Notes under the pieces: generated by a model
What the model saw: the letters and a program-made list of their open reading frames with translations, nothing else
What the model was told of the DNA's origin: nothing
Databases searched by the model: none
Shown here: positions 50,705 through 51,141 of the stretch, piece after piece
Layout of the letters: each line of letters starts with the position of its first letter
Numbering within the stretch: position 1 is the stretch's first letter
Program-made: the position numbers and the translations under genes
From: a candidate division KSB1 bacterium
Lineage (GTDB): Bacteria > Zhuqueibacterota > Zhuqueibacteria > Residuimicrobiales > Krinioviventaceae
Assembly: GCA_034505495.1 (NCBI GenBank)
Contig: JAPDQV010000018.1
Coordinates: 8,841 to 59,981, forward strand
DNA: 51,141 bases
Direction: 5' to 3'

Positions 50705-50771
50705 TACCCCCGACAGGATTTGAACCTGTGACCAACGGTTTAGGAAACCGCTGCTCTGTCTTTTCGGGAGT
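50705..50771 (-). tRNA. tRNA-Arg(CCT)-like element lacking a normal D arm; possible attachment-site remnant
   Basis: The minus strand has a good anticodon arm (GCGGT-TTCCTAA-ACCGT, anticodon CCT), variable loop, T arm (ACAGG-TTCAAAT-CCTGT) and 3' acceptor CGGGGGT. On the 5' side only 12 bases (AAAAGACAGAGC) separate a possible acceptor ACTCCCG from position 26, so the D stem cannot form. The total is 67 nt. It is either a damaged tRNA gene or the 3' part left where an element inserted. The acceptor match could be chance. CCA is not encoded. Confidence 0.5.
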
Positions 50772-50910
50772 AACTAACCCGCAAAAATTAAATATATTTA
50801 CAGAAAATTCCAAAATAAATCTGATTGCCCGCTCCGTCCGCCCTCCCTAAATCCATTCGCCGGCCTGATGATTAACGCCGATTTTCCGCTTTTCCGCCGC
50901 CCGTCGAGGC

Positions 50911-50938
50911 GGTCAAAATTGGTCAATCAACCGGTCAT
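50911..50938 (+). repeat. three GGTCA direct repeats upstream of the edge ORF
   Basis: GGTCA occurs at 50911, 50921 and 50933, about one helical turn apart, just before the last ORF. Such spacing suits a regulator site or recombinase arm site. Confidence 0.35.
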
Positions 50939-50957
50939 TTTTAGGGGAGTCGATAAC

Positions 50958-51141
50958 ATGCTGGAAATAAAAAAAATCCTGATTGAACGCGACGGTCTTT
51001 CGCCTGATGAGGCCGACCGCGAAATCGCCGAGGCTAAAGCCGACCTGCTGGATTTAATCGAATCCGGTCAGTACGACGCCGTAGACGAATATTTCCTCGA
51101 CCGATTCGGCCTCGAAGCCGATTATCTGTTTGAATTAATCT
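50958..51141 (+). CDS. small acidic protein, start only (runs off window edge)
   Basis: The reading frame is open from the ATG at 50958 to the edge (61 codons). GGGGAG lies 8 bp before the ATG. The sequence is acidic and helical ('MLEIKKILIERDGLSPDEADREIAEAKADLL', ending in 'FGLEADYLFELI'). This pattern, 'GL(E)xDYLxxL', resembles short hypothetical proteins I associate with phages and mobile elements, but no family name can be given. With the tRNA-like remnant next to it, it may be the first gene of an inserted element. Confidence 0.55.
   Translation, partial: MLEIKKILIERDGLSPDEADREIAEAKADLLDLIESGQYDAVDEYFLDRFGLEADYLFELI

Noticed and set aside
50705..50771. Reading the tRNA-like element as part of a tmRNA
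   Set aside because: The anticodon arm is a normal seven-base loop with CCT, and there is no tag-coding region or Ala-type acceptor.

Overview
The window is a continuous chromosomal stretch of a free-living, probably Gram-negative bacterium with an outer membrane. Two giant exported proteins end in the 'YPNPFNPxTxIxFDLP' C-terminal sorting module read by type IX-type secretion in the FCB superphylum. With a FadL-type porin, an Ank-TonB fusion and a NapC-type cytochrome, this points to a Calditrichota/KSB1-like lineage. The lineage is inferred from protein style only; there is no rRNA here.

Layout. 0-3 kb: a tightly overlapping minus-strand housekeeping operon, scpA-scpB-rluB-cmk-ispH (ispH cut by the left edge). 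3-7 kb: an HNH endonuclease with a palindrome-rich promoter, a Trm112-like protein carrying an extra zinc ribbon, accA, and a GT2/phosphoglycosyltransferase-like fusion. 7.1-7.25 kb: tRNA-Glu and tRNA-His. 7.3-13.8 kb: minus-strand operon carA-carB-K+ channel-DUF2809-GDPD, with a hairpin leader. 14.1-20.1 kb: a plus-strand set of exported enzymes (amidohydrolase, creatininase-like, NapC tetraheme cytochrome fused to an FGE-sulfatase domain, Tat-exported Gfo/Idh/MocA oxidoreductase), with two small hypothetical genes between. 20.2-24.7 kb: FadL-type porin and a membrane spermidine-synthase-like/TPR protein. 25-29.5 kb: hsp20 under an apparent sigma-54 promoter, an ECF sigma factor with a membrane-anchored partner, a four-gene thiol operon (4-Cys protein, TlpA-like, DUF1858, OsmC) and a DHH phosphoesterase. 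29.6-42.4 kb: two giant secreted surface proteins (1975 and 2251 aa). 42.8-49.6 kb: Ank-TonB fusion, glutamine amidotransferase, GT2, fucI, ddl, rlmB. 49.6-51.1 kb: galT, a tRNA-Arg(CCT)-like remnant, and the start of a small acidic ORF of a kind I associate with phages and mobile elements.

How it fits together. Most of the window is core metabolism (pyrimidine/arginine precursor synthesis, fatty-acid initiation, isoprenoids, chromosome condensation, peptidoglycan precursor, fucose and galactose use). The accessory parts are the periplasmic enzyme set around the cytochrome-FGE fusion, the paired giant T9SS substrates, and a possible integration junction at the right edge. Several intergenic regions share a promoter shape: TTGNNN, a 16-18 bp spacer, then TAAATT or a close variant. 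No CRISPR array, insertion sequence or transposase was seen.
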